A stretch of DNA of 64,000 nt. Source: Oscheius dolichura (taxonomy: Eukaryota; Nematoda; Chromadorea; Rhabditida; Rhabditidae). The DNA lies in contig OW051492.1 of NCBI GenBank assembly GCA_932521035.1, forward strand, positions 6,510,001 through 6,574,000, given 5' to 3'. The notes under the pieces are model-generated. The model made no database searches and was not told the DNA's origin. It saw only the letters and a program-made list of their open reading frames with translations. Position 1 is the first letter of the stretch, and each line of letters opens with the position of its first letter. The translations under genes were made by a program, and so were the position numbers. Below, piece after piece: positions 21,901 through 34,000 of this stretch.

Positions 21901-23930
21901 TTACAAAGCATGAGGAGCTTCCTGAAAGTGTACTTCTAACAGCTTCCACGCTACAGCAGGATTATATTCTTCCATGTCCCTACACATGACCCAAACATGT
22001 TGAACTTTCACCGGAGTATTCTAAAGAGTAAATAAAGTAAGTTTGAAGAAATAAAACAGGCGACCAAACACGTGGCTTGGGATTCCTTGATATTCTGCAA
22101 AGATAAGCAAGTGAAATGTTGTTTGACCTTGAGAAAGGAGATTTTGACTTCCCAAATTTGTAAATTTACTCCCTACGCTGGACGGTAAAGAGGAAGACAG
22201 AATCCGTCAATTCAAATTTATTTGGAGAGGAAAAAGAAGTTTAACCTTTATAACTAATACGTGAAAGGATAACCGATTATTTTTTTACTATGATTTTGCC
22301 TTTCAATTGAAAAAGGAGCCACTTACCGGATCTCCTTGTACCACTTTTCCTTCAGAATTCTTTATAACATTTATCATGTAGGCATTAAAAGTAATGATTA
22401 GGACTGGTCCTTGCTCCATCATTTTACCCGAAACCATCTTAATATTCAAGTTGAGGGTAAGCTGGTAAAACAACTCACTTCTACTTTACTTATATCGATA
22501 ATTCTAGAATCTTTTGTGGTAAACCTAATTTTTTCATTTTCTTTGATATAGTTAGCAAGTATATTGTATGCCTGTATGAGTATAAATTATAAAGAAAAGA
22601 AGTTATTAAAATACCCGTTCATGACACCAGTCCTGTAATACTTCAAGGTTTCCTTGTAAGAAAGCTTCCAAGATATTAGGTATGATTTCTTTTTCACAAA
22701 ACCTCAACCATTCAATTTTATCGAAAGAAGGGTCAATTTTCGCAATTTCCGTCAATACTTCAGAGACTTCATTAGACCCGCCTATAAACAGTTTATATAG
22801 CTAAAACGATACAATACCAAATACTCCAGAAATTTTTTCAGTAACTCCACGTAATAGTCGCACGGCAACGTTATCGCTTTCGTCGTACCGAATTTTCCAA
22901 TCAAGCAACTCTAAACAAGGAACAAATAAGAGAGAAAAAAACTGTCTTCACTGTTGTAATAAGCGTTCTCTTCGGAGAATTTTTTCCAACCGGCAGACCA
23001 TTTAGATTCTTTGTGGAGGGTTACATCCGTTGCATCGCTAGAAAGTTATTCACTAAAGAGAAGAAATAAAACTAACTCATTAGCTTCTACGCTTCTTTTA
23101 GCCCATTCAGACTGAAATCCTTCTGTTCGTTTCTTTAAATTTTCAGGTCTGCTGTACATCCGAACATCCGCGATATTATCTATTTCTTCTTTGACATTTT
23201 TCATCGACTAAATTGATAATAAAAAATAAATAGTAAACTAATGTTTACTCACAGTGGAAACTTGTTTGTAAACCTCAGTATCACCGACTTTTTCCGCTAT
23301 TTTCTCCACATGCTCAGCTGCAACCCTGGCCTAATATTTAAATTTTAGTCTTACGCAGAAATACCTGTTTGAGAGCTTCTTCGCCAGCAGCGGTAAGTTT
23401 CTTTCCGGCTTCAGTCTTTTGAACTTCTTTGATCATCTGAAAACGGCATGTATACATCAATTCAAAGAATCTACTTTACTAAGTTGGGCACTAAGTTCTT
23501 CCAGCTTGACTTTCACAACTTCTGAGCTTTTTAATGTTTCCTTTTCAACAATTTCCTAAAAATATCATATACTGATAACGTATAAACCTTACAAATTTTT
23601 TTCTAGCATCTTTTAATGCTTCGCTGTCGTTCAACTCTTGCATTCTTTGTCTTAGTTGTTTTTGATGCTCCTAAATTGAAAATACTACATTGTAAAACCG
23701 AAAAATACATGTAACTCTTTGTTTCTTTCGAGTTCATCTTTCACATTGTCGATTAAATTGCCTAAGAAGCCTTTTTTCTGTGGTACACTATAAAACCGTA
23801 GAGGCTGGGCAGCAGGAGCATAACGTAAAGCAGGACGAGGCAATAGAATACCCGTGACTAATCTAGTGCCCGCTATACGGCTTAACATTCCTGAAATGTA
23901 TTTGTGTAAACTGACGAGAGTATAAGGCAT
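21901..23930 (-). CDS. timm-44: TIM44, mitochondrial import motor subunit
   Basis: TIM44 anchors mtHsp70 to the TIM23 channel on the matrix side of the inner membrane. The frame starts MPYTLVSLHKYISGMLSRIA at 23930, an amphipathic Arg/Ser-bearing presequence, followed by QPLRFYSVPQKKGFLGNLID then NVKDELERNKE, the hallmark TIM44 start. Many small exons follow with a charged helical region, then the C-terminal Tim44 (NTF2-like) domain ending HVWVMCRDMEEYNPAVAWKL then LEVHFQEAPHAL. Stop TAA is at 21901. Introns are short. The gene is divergent from the MAD3-like gene, 198 nt between start codons. Confidence 0.9.
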
Positions 23931-24128
23931 AAAAGAGGAGCATATGGAAAAAGCATCCGTAGTTCTTGTAGTTCTTGCATCAAATCGGAGACTCGCATGG
24001 TTTTATTTCAGGCCGAATATTTCGTCGCGAGAGAGAGAAAGCGCGAAGGGGACAAATTTGAACACCTAGAAAATGGGTATTCTCTTCACCTTTCTCACTC
24101 AAAATATATCAGTCTGGCCTTTGCAGGT
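23931..24128. promoter_or_regulatory. Candidate bidirectional promoter, TIMM44 / MAD3
   Basis: Only 198 nt separate the divergent start codons of TIMM44 (minus) and the MAD3-like gene (plus), so both core promoters must lie here or overlap the first exons. A TTTGCAG acceptor-like sequence ends two bases before the MAD3 ATG. The call rests on gene geometry; no specific factor site is identified. Confidence 0.4.
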
Positions 24129-25564
24129 ATGGAAGAACCAACAAGTTCAGCAGATGATGACAAGAAGTTTGAGTGGGAGTTATGCCGTGAAAATGTAAAA
24201 CCTATAAAGCAAGGCCGAAGAGTTGAAGCAGTTAATAAAGTGACTACCTTTATCGGTTCTAAATACAGAATTATAGGCGTTATCTCATGTTCCTTGCAAT
24301 GCAGAGAAGATTGCTAATAAAAAGCTAGATGAATGTTTTGCAAAAGCAGAAGAGATGGAAGATCCACTCATGGTTTGCCTGGATTTCTGTAATTGGTTTG
24401 AAGATTCATATCCCACCGGCAAACAACGGCTTTTTTACACGCTTCTGTGGAAAATTGTGCACAAGTAGGAATATTACGAGTTATGGATTTTATGATGCAG
24501 TTTTCTAGATACATCCAAAACGGCCGCTATGAACAAGACGCACGAAGTTTGAAAATTTGGGAAAAACTTGCTGATAACAGTATGGGCCATGGATATGAAG
24601 TTTATCAACATGCACATCAATACGGCTGCCTCACAGAGTAAGCGAATTTCCTTTTTTACTACGACGAGCTATAGATATGCTGACTTTTACATTCGTTGGG
24701 CGAGAGAGCTAGAAGATCGTGGAGCTATTGTCAATGCAAGGGAAATCCTCCACAAAGGACGATTACAAGGTGCTATTCCAACAAATGTAGATTTTATATG
24801 ATTGTATATAGGCATATAAGGATTTTAGGCTTTAGAAGAAGAAGAAGATCAGCTAGAAATGCGGGAAATGAGACGTCATCTGGACCGAGCGCGTATAGCC
24901 GAAGAGCAAGATAGTGATGAATGGGAGAATGACGATGAAAATGAGTCTCGTCAAGTGTTTACTCGAGTCTCTAGTAAGTTTTAATGTTAAACATTCTAAC
25001 AAAAATCCAGCACTTGATGGAACGGCCGTCCCCGTAATTCGTCTCCCTTCTATAGTCGGTGAACAAGGCTCTCGCAGAATGGATCTTCCTAAACAACAAT
25101 CGAAACCAACAGCATTTGAAATATTTGAAGATGAAGAAAGACCGCAAGAGAAATATTTAGAAGCTATTTACGACATACATAACGAAGCACATAGTTCTTA
25201 TGTTGAACGGTATGCTCTCAAGGATAATAACGCCATAAAGTTAATTCCAAATGAGGTAAGATATAAAATATTTTTATACGAATTTTTGCAGGATGGTAGT
25301 AAAAAAATTGTTAGCGCTTCTTCTTCATTCGCAATATGGTATGATGAAAAAGAAAATGTTGATCCAAACCATAATATTACGGTGACGAAAAAATGTGAAC
25401 TAAAACAAAAACCCAAACTGGCTTTCAAAAAAGAGTTACTCCAGACGTCCATAGAAGTTAGTTATGGCATTAATAATTGTAACAAATTTCATAAGGAAAT
25501 GTTAGCAGAACAATATCTAGCAGATCTGCCCATACGAAGAAGACTCAACTTTGATGATGATTAA
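24129..25564 (+). CDS. MAD3/BUBR1-type spindle checkpoint protein (no kinase domain)
   Basis: MAD3/BUBR1 binds BUB3 and CDC20 to inhibit the APC/C until chromosomes attach. The N-terminus contains EWELCRENVKPIKQGRR, matching the KEN1 region of BUBR1 but with Arg in place of the KEN Lys. A TPR-like Bub1/Mad3 domain follows across several exons: DPLMVCLDFCNWFEDSYP, then YADFYIRWARELEDRG with ILHKGR. After an acidic stretch comes FEIFEDE, fitting the ABBA motif, and then DEKENVDP, an intact KEN box. The protein ends RRRLNFDDD at 25564, with no kinase domain, so it is MAD3/SAN-1-like in architecture. Introns are 36-67 nt. The intron joining exon 1 to exon 2 is the least certain. Confidence 0.85.
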
Positions 25565-25639
25565 AATATACTACAATTTGTACAAAGTTTGCATATTTAT
25601 TTTGTAATACTGATGAGAAATCACGTATCTCCCTAATCC

Positions 25640-26212
25640 ATGAAACTGATGAAATTTAATTACATAAACAGTATTTCGCGAAATATAATAAATTTATTTA
25701 GTCAAATGCTATTTTTAGGTTTCTCTAATTCTCGTAGACAACGGCCCGTCAGAAAATCCTCAAATCTCCATTCTTTTCCGGAGGATAGGCGGGTCCCTCC
25801 TTTGCGTGTTCCCCTCCGTGGGCCTCATGCATTTCGTGTCATGTCGGTCATTCATCAGCCTAGCCGAATCCGGCCACAATCAGCCGGCCATTCGTTTTAC
25901 CGCCTTCGGCGCTTCCTTCCGTCATGGAGAGGGCAGTTGTCGAATTACCGACGAGTTCCCTCTGAACAGTACGGCGAAATGATAGATGAGGTGGATGGGA
26001 GGAGTAGGGGCGGAAGTAGTGAGGAAGATAGATATATAAGAGACGATACTCCCGTGTTCAAGTCAAATAACTCCAACATAAGGCCATCTTCTTCCCGTAT
26101 TCCCATTGTTCCGTGTTATTTTTTATCGGTCGTCGTCGATTTCTTTAGACTAGTTCATCGGGTGGCCTTCCTCGACCCCGCGCCCGCAATATCTCAACAT
26201 TGTTCCCGATAA
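25640..26212 (+). CDS. Hypothetical 190-codon open frame downstream of MAD3
   Basis: An ATG opens 190 codons without a stop, 76 nt after the MAD3 stop. The first 30 codons are AT-rich, then an ATTTTTAG acceptor-like sequence (about 25711-25718) precedes an Arg/Pro/Ser-rich part that includes GEMIDEVDGRSRGGSSEEDR. No family is recognised. The frame straddles the AT-to-GC boundary. It may be an exon of an unknown gene, or chance. Confidence 0.25.
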   Translation: MKLMKFNYINSISRNIINLFSQMLFLGFSNSRRQRPVRKSSNLHSFPEDRRVPPLRVPLRGPHAFRVMSVIHQPSRIRPQSAGHSFYRLRRFLPSWRGQLSNYRRVPSEQYGEMIDEVDGRSRGGSSEEDRYIRDDTPVFKSNNSNIRPSSSRIPIVPCYFLSVVVDFFRLVHRVAFLDPAPAISQHCSR

Positions 26213-28042
26213 CATCTCCCTCCTCCGTCCTACTCTTCCAGCCGCACTTTTCCCCTTCCCTCCCTTTTTATCCACTTTCCTTCCAAAAGAATCCAAGAAA
26301 AAGCTGGTTGAAGAGCACCCACTCATCCTCCCTCCGCTGCGTGTCTGTCCCCTCTCGTGCCCCCTGTCTCTCGCGCTGGCCGTCGCCGGACTGAATCAGC
26401 CGTGAGCTACGATTTCGGCCGCTCGGCCTTATGAAACCGTTGATTTCAAATTCCGCGCTTCTTTTCCGCCTATGCCATTCTTACTCAACCCCGTCTCTTC
26501 CTCATCTTTCCTCAAAAATACCATAAATTCCTCTTTTGTATGGTGCAGTTCCCTCATTCGAGACAGACTTGCCCCCGTTCAAACAGCTATTCCACGAGAA
26601 AACTGAATCTTTTCCTGGGTTATCTACAGAGCCTTCGTCCTCTTCCCGTTTATTCCCAAAATAACTTACTTTCGTCTCTTTTCAAATGTAGAAATTTTCG
26701 CTCCGACGCCATTTGTCTTACTCATTATTACTGAAGTTATCTATGCCACCCTAGCTGGGGCTATCTCCTCCTTTTTTTCTTTATTTCCTGACCCAACAGC
26801 CATTTCTAAAAGATCTATAGATCTAGAAGACCTCTATAAAGATCTATATTTCAATTTCTATGAGTATTCCATCTAATTCCCATGCGAATGACCCAATAAA
26901 GAGGGTCTCCCCCCTGAGATTCCCCCGCTAAATTCCGTTATCTTCCTGCCTATCATGTTACCTGTCTCCAAAGGGTTCCTATGCTAATGGTTGGCGGTGT
27001 TTGTCCTCTGCCGCGCGGATGGCCAGCAGCCGGCCGGACTGACCCCCAGCCACCCGCTGGGACCATTCTTCTCCCTCTCATAATCTCTTCCCCTACCACT
27101 TTACAAGCCTCTTCCCGCCTTATTAATCACCCCCTGGCTGATCACAGTCCTCTCTCGAGTCCTCCTCCTTTGAAGGGGTGTCTCCCAGAGAATACTTCCT
27201 CTCCCCTTCCAAGAGTGCCCTAAAGTGTGTATATAATGTCCAGGTGTGGTCCGTGTAGTGTCGAGAAATTCGATGCGAGTGTCTCAATGCCCTGACCAGT
27301 CCCTCTCCCGGGAGCACCCTGGTCCCCCCTGCCGCCCCCTCAGCCCGGCAGCTGCGACGTTGTAACTTGGCCGAGCTATTTTGCTCCTGCTGTCTCCACG
27401 ACGACTACTGCCGATCCAATCAATCCCTTTATGACTGTACTTATGACCCCGGCTTATTTGAGGGAGCAGACCCGTTTCGGATAGAAAAAGTCTCGATCTG
27501 CCCTATTGTTGATCTCCCCTTTATTTCCCATCCTCCGCTTCAATTCTCCAGTGTCCACTTCCCGATTCATCATCTGGCTCCCGTTCCTCCCCGTCCTCCT
27601 CCTCCTCCTCCTTCGATGTTTACTTGTTGTTTTCTGCCGGCTCCAGGCAAAAACTCTATTGATTGCTCGACGCTTCGGGCAACATTACACAGTCCGATCA
27701 CCATATTTCGCGAGGCGTCACAGCTTCAGGCGGCAGCCTACACTTTTTGAGGGCCATTTCGTAAGGCGCTTCCCATCCTCCGGAGACACGGGGGAGGAGG
27801 TGTCGGCTCGCGCGGGCCTCACCCCTCAAAAGGGCAAACACTGCTCGCTATAGTTGACGGAAATTGATCCGACACCCGAAAACAATACCGGGGAAGAGGA
27901 GAACAGCCCCTGACTGTGGAGAGGACATCCCGCGGCCATCCCCCACCCCCTCAACTCATGCTCCAATGGCAATCTAATCTGCCGCCTCCTCCCTGCTCTC
28001 TCCCTCTACTCGTCTCTTTCAGGGGCAGCTCACTCGACCGCG
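26213..28042 (+). other. GC-rich region upstream of talin
   Basis: About 1.8 kb with overlapping low-complexity open frames and no recognisable protein. It directly precedes the talin ATG (28043); a TTTCAG at about 28017-28022 just before the ATG suggests the end of a 5' UTR intron or a trans-splice site. Talin promoter elements probably lie here. An AGATCTATAGATCTA near-palindrome sits near 26811-26825. Confidence 0.35.
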
Positions 28043-31000
28043 ATGGGGGTGCTGTCGCTGAACGTGCACAGTGCCGAGAAGGGCGTCACCAAGACGCTGC
28101 AATTTGAGCCGGACAAGCTGGTCATCGACGTGTGCCGACAGATCCGCCAGAAGCTGCCCCTCAACAATGTCAATCGTCAGTTTTACATTCCCTCGAGTCC
28201 CTTTCATCGCCTTTTTGCACCAGCCAATCCCCATCCCCGTCAAAAGGTCCCTCGAGGTCTTGCCGCGAAAATCACGGCAACCATTCAGCCGCCAACCGGG
28301 GGGACAATTCAATTTCTTAGCAGACTTCCCCAATCAGGAAGGCAATGAGGCGGGACTGGGGGTTATTCCGGGGAAACGGGAGGGATAATGAGGCAGGAGC
28401 CAGTTCAATGAATAAATGAACGTCTTCTTGGGAAAAGTCTGGAAGGGACAGGCTCGTTACGGTGGAATGAAATAGAATACGTCTTGTTTTAGCTGATGAG
28501 TACGGCTTGTTCCGGGTGGACGAGGATCCGACGAAGGGCGTCTGGCTGGACAACAGCCGCACTCTCGAGTACTATCTCGTCAGGAACCAGGACAGATTCG
28601 AGTACAAGAAGAAGGTCAGGAACCAGAGGATCCGCATGCTCGACAACTCGACAAAGGTCGTCCAGGTGGACGAGAGCCAGCCCGTCGGCCGGCTCATGGT
28701 CACCATCTGCACAAAAATCGGAATCGCCAACCACGAGGAGTACAGTCTCGTACGTTGTCTTTTCCCTCGAAATGAATACGGTATTCCAGGTGAGAGACAA
28801 GGATGACCCAGTGACTGCCTCCACCCTGAACCTGAGGGAGGAGCGGGCCCGGTCCCAGGAACCGCACGATAGGCAACGAAAAGAACAGGCGTTCATGGGA
28901 ACACTCTCCCGGAAGAAGGAAAAGAAACTCGAACAACTGAAGTCGGTCCCCTATCGTCCCCCATAGATTCTCCTTTTCAGAAGCACCCTCCACACAGACG
29001 AAGAGCTGCCCTGGGTGGACCATGGCCGGACTCTGAGGGAGCAGGGCATCTCCGAGGAAGAGACCCTCGTTCTCCGCAGGAAGTTCTTCTACAGCGACAC
29101 GAATGTCGATAGCCGCGACCCGGTGCAGCTGAATCTGCTCTATGTCCAGTGCCGGGACGGCATTCTCAGGGTGGGTCTCCTTTCCGAAACAATAACGAAT
29201 CGATCCGTTTTAGGGCCAGCACCCCGTGAACAAGGAAACTGCCTGCGATTTGGCCGCGCTGCAGGCTCAGTCCGAATACGGTGACTTCCCGCGTAACAAT
29301 CCCAAATTCCACATCGAGTTAGTTCCTTTTTCTCCTCATTGTAACGGCATTCTCGGCACCCACACAACCCGAAACAACTCTTCCCTCTTCCCACTTCCAT
29401 TCCAATTCTAATTTATTTGAGGGCCCGTAATTAGCGGAGACCACCGACGTCGCCTAAAGCCCCTCCCCTCTCCGCCATTGTCCCCCTGCCCTCTTACGGG
29501 CCCCTCGCCCGAAATCCCCTCCATAAAGGCCGACTTCCCACGGTAGACCGATCGATGTGATCCTCCTCCCCCTCTAATCCCTCGGAGTAATTCTCTTTCT
29601 CTCTGATGAGATGGCCCCTTTTTGGCACACCCCCGATTGGAAGGAGGGTACACGCCCGACTGCCTACACAAATGGGCCTCCGCCCGCGGGCCTCCTCCCC
29701 TTTCGTCTCGCCCGCCGTATCCATGGAAAAACCCCCATAACCCCCGTGGCGTACTGCAAAATTTACGAGGCTTTTAGCCGCGAGACTGCCATTTCTCCTT
29801 CTCTCGCCCTGTCCTCCCCGCTTCATCCCACTTTTTCAGGGGACGAGACCTTCTTCCCAAGGAATATGGCAAGAACAAGGAAAACGACAAGATCATCATG
29901 GATAAGTACAAGGAGCTCAGCGGACTCGGCGAGCTCGAGGCCAAGAGCAAATACGTACATCTCTGCCGGGGACTGAAGACCTATGGAGTGACATTCTTCG
30001 TGGTGAAAGGTGAGTGGCCGGATCGATAGGAGCGTCATCTGGGCTGCCGAACAATGACCATTAGAGCCGACGTGCTAGTGCAATTTGGACACGCAAATGC
30101 GATTTTCGGGGAGGGCGACGGCTCGTTGATTGCCATCTCCTAATTTCAACGTTTAGGGAGTCTAATCTGTCGAATTTCAGAGAAGCAGCGGGCGAAGAAC
30201 AAGCTGGTCCCGCGACTGCTGGGTGTGAACAAGGACAGCGTGATGAGGGTAGACGAGAAGACGAAGAACATCATGAAAGAGTGGCCGCTGGAACAAGTCA
30301 GGAAGTGGGCCCCCGGACCGAAGACATTCACCCTCGACTTCGGAGACTACCAGGACGGATACTATTGCGTGCAGACGCAGGACGGCGACAAGATTGCCCA
30401 ATTGATCGCCGGCTACATCGACATCATCCTGAAGAAGAGACAGACCAGAGACCACCTCGGCATCGAAGGAGATGAAGGCTCCACCATGCTGGAAGACGTC
30501 GTCACCCCGGCCAGGGCCACCCTCGTATCCCATGGACAGATCGGGTCTCTCTATGCACAGGACGGAAATGTGGCCCTTCGCGGTGTCATGCGTACTCCCC
30601 AGTCACAGAATGGATACGGTATCCACGGCGCCCAGTACGGAGCCGTCTCCGGAGAGATCAGCACAAACGACACCATGGGACGGGCACAGAGGTCGAGGAT
30701 CATCGACACCTACCAACAGCCACAGAGAGCGCTGATCGGAACAATCGAGACGACCATCCGAGCAGTCGAGCGGGCCGAGGAGGAGCTGGAGAAGGAGCCG
30801 GAGATCGAAATCCCCAGGTTCCACGACGATCTCCACGCGCAAAAGTGAGTTAGCCGGGAAGAAAGGCATTGCATGGCCACGCGAGACATGATTTCTCTAC
30901 TGACTAGATCTCCTTCAGAGCCTCCTATCTCTAGAAAATGTAACCCGTAGAACAACGCTTTTGTTAGCTATCCCCCCAGCTGCTTGCTAGTCGCTTTTAT

Positions 31001-34000
31001 CCATTTTGAGAGGACTGATAGATATGTTTCAGGTGGGTGGAGGAGCAGGTAGCCGTGAACAAGGAGAATGTGAATGAGAGACTCGCCGCCATGGGAGCAG
31101 CCACGGCACAGGTCGTCCAGTGGACAGCCGTCCAGGAGGAATACGACGACCGAGTCGGCACGGCAATCGCCACCATCGGAAGCAACCTGCCCGATGTCGG
31201 AAAGAACATTAGAGACTTGTCGCATCTTATTGAGGAGAGGAGGGCCGGCGACTTGGTTGAGGCCGCCAGGAGACTCTGCGGCGCCTTTGGAGACTTCCTC
31301 AATTCCGTCAACCCCGAACATCAGGTTGGACTGGGATACGGTAGTAAGTAAAGATAATTGTTCAGGAGAAGAGACAGACGGTGTTGGCGGCTGCCAGCAA
31401 GGTCGGCGAGTTCTCGCAGAGGGTGGTCAACACGATGGAGGACAAGACGATCGAGGAGGAGACCTTCCACGAGCAGCTGGTCACCAAGGCCAAGAACGTG
31501 GCTACCAGCACGGCCCAACTCGTCCTCCGGTCAGTTTCAGCCCCTTAGCACTATGCGCGGCCTCGGCTCCCCCGAGGGCTATTTATGTTGGAAGCTGGCG
31601 GCTTCTCCATGACTGATGGCCATGGAAATTCGGCTGACTTGTGCCTAGTCCCCCGGGGAGCCCTCACCCCTCAAAGACAATACAAAACGGCGAGACACAG
31701 AGCCGTCGATGTATCTTTGAGGATCCCGCGGGGGGCTCTCCCCCCGATTTGCGGCGCCACCCCCAATCTTCTTCTTTTGCTTCGTCGCCCCCTTCGAACT
31801 ATGCTCGGCACTAGCCGGTTCCCCCTTTCGCCCTTCTGCCAGTCGCCACTCCTGGGCCCCCGCGAGGATGACACGGCGTCGCCGTCTTCTGAGCGATGTC
31901 CACATCTTCAACTATTATTCGCCACGGGCAAAGGTCGCGCCTCCTCCCCCGATTCCGCGCTTCTCGCCCCTGCCCCCGCTCAATCTCACCATCAAGCCCA
32001 GGTAATTCTCTCATAGATCTCCCCCTCTATTGCCAATCAGTCTCGGCTAATCTCCCTCCCGGCTTCCGTTCAATATAGCTGTTTTCCTGCCCGTAATTCC
32101 TGGCAATAAATTAGAGGCTACAGGCGTTTTTCTGTCGATTCCATCGCAGTCCAAATGACTGGATCTGTTTTGCGCAAGCCATTATCACCGCGGGCTAATC
32201 ACATCGGTGAAAGTGGCGACCAGTTCCTTACGTAAGAGGGGGAGAGTCATCTCTGATCCAACTGAAGGGCAATCTTCCAGAGCCAAGACCATCTCGGCCG
32301 AGTGCGACGAGAAGCAGCTCCAGGACAATGTCATCCACAGTGCCACACAGTGCGCCTTCGCCACTTCCCAGCTCGTGGCGTGTACCCGCGTCGTGGCCCC
32401 GACCATGGAGAGCAATGCCTGTCAACAACAGCTCACCAATGCGGCTAAGCACGTCTCAACCGCCGTGGATGAGCTTCTCGTCGATGCCAAATCCGCCTGC
32501 CAACGCAGCCCGGCCGGAAAGACCTCGTATCAGGACTTGTACGAGGCAGCCAGCCATGTGACGACTGCCTTGGACGGACTTCTCGACCATGTGAAGACCA
32601 GCCCAAGGATAAGACGAACTGTGGAAGAGGAGGAGTACCACAAACTACTGAGAACCACCAACCGACTCATCGCCCACCAGGTACAGACAGCCCCCTTCCG
32701 CGAGAACAGAGGTTTCAGGGTCCCAGCGAGGACTTGACCAGAGAGGCCCGTAAGGTCATCCGACACAGTCAGGTACTCCAGGAACAACTGGAGACGGAGG
32801 CCTTCGAACGACCCGAGCAGAGGGATAAGCTGATGGAGGCGGCCCGGAGAGTTGCCACGGCCACCAGCCAAATGATCGATGCCACCAGGGTCTGTCCCGC
32901 TCCCCAGGCGCCTGAAGACAGAGCACTTTCAGGAATGCGAATCACGTCCGACGGAAGCCGAGTCCGAGATGGCTCTGCGCAAGGCGGCCGAGGAGATGGC
33001 CTCCGTAACACACGAATCGACCAGCGAGCGACAGGCCAAGTACATCATGGAGCGACTGGAGCAGGCCGCCAAGCAGACCGCCTACGAGGCCACCCAGGCC
33101 ATCGCCGCTGCCAACGCCAGTAAGGTGAGACACTTTGACCCTTTTGGATAACACGAGTGCACAGACTAAACGGGGTACGGTAGGCTAAAATCGATATGTT
33201 TCCGGGTTACGGTAGAGCTTCAGAAGGAGCGGAAGCGGACCGAGACCACGGAGCAGCTTTTAGTCGATGATACGCACACGATCCTGCGCACTCGCTGATC
33301 CCCTAAAAATATCACGAACACACTGCCATTGTACCCAAATATATTCCGAATAAACGCTCCTTGCCATTCCAAATTTCAATCTTTCCCCTCCCTCGATCCT
33401 CCAGCAGCAGTAAGTCGTGTGCCGTGTCTCCCTAAGCCTACCGTAACCCTGTGCTTCGTTATTTCGACTAATTGATCTAACTTTTGGAGGGGGAATACGA
33501 GGGATAACCCGGCCATTTCAGGATGTCATCCACTCCTCCACCACCCAGGAGAACCTCGTTTACGAGTGTACCGAGACCGCCGGACACATGCCTGGGTTTG
33601 TCTGGGACAGTCTCGGAGTTACTCTCTTGTTTAGAATGATCACCTCCATCCGCGAGTCAGCCAATGCCACCACCAGTGCCGAGAAGTTCCGAGCACAGAG
33701 CCGGTTGATCAGAGACGCCACCCATGTAAGCCATCCAAGAGCACTGTCCTAATTCCCTGTTCAGATCCTCCAACCAGCCAGTCGCCTCGTCGAGACATCC
33801 AGCAGCGCCGTGGCTGAAGTCACCGAGCCTCATCTGGCCTCTAATCTCCAGCAGGCTTCCCACGGACTGTCCACCGCTTTGGCCGAACTACGGACAGCTC
33901 TGAACGATGCTCGACAACTCAACTTCAGCCAGCAGCTGTTCTACACCGAAGATCTAATTCGGGAACTGGACACGGAACTTCAGACGACACACAGGGATGC

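Larger units (their letters stand above)
33204..33449. repeat. 12-bp inverted repeat bracketing the talin alternative exon
   Basis: GGGTTACGGTAG (33204-33215) is the exact reverse complement of CTACCGTAACCC (33438-33449). The pair encloses the alternative terminal exon and its AATAAA, and the left arm sits at the acceptor. A further TACGGTAGGC at about 33176-33185 can pair with GCCTACCGTA at the right arm. Pairing in the RNA would loop out the exon. Confidence 0.6.

Noticed and set aside
31585-32016. Plus-strand open frame in the long talin intron
   Set aside because: No homology, Pro/Arg/Leu-rich, and conserved talin exons join cleanly across it.
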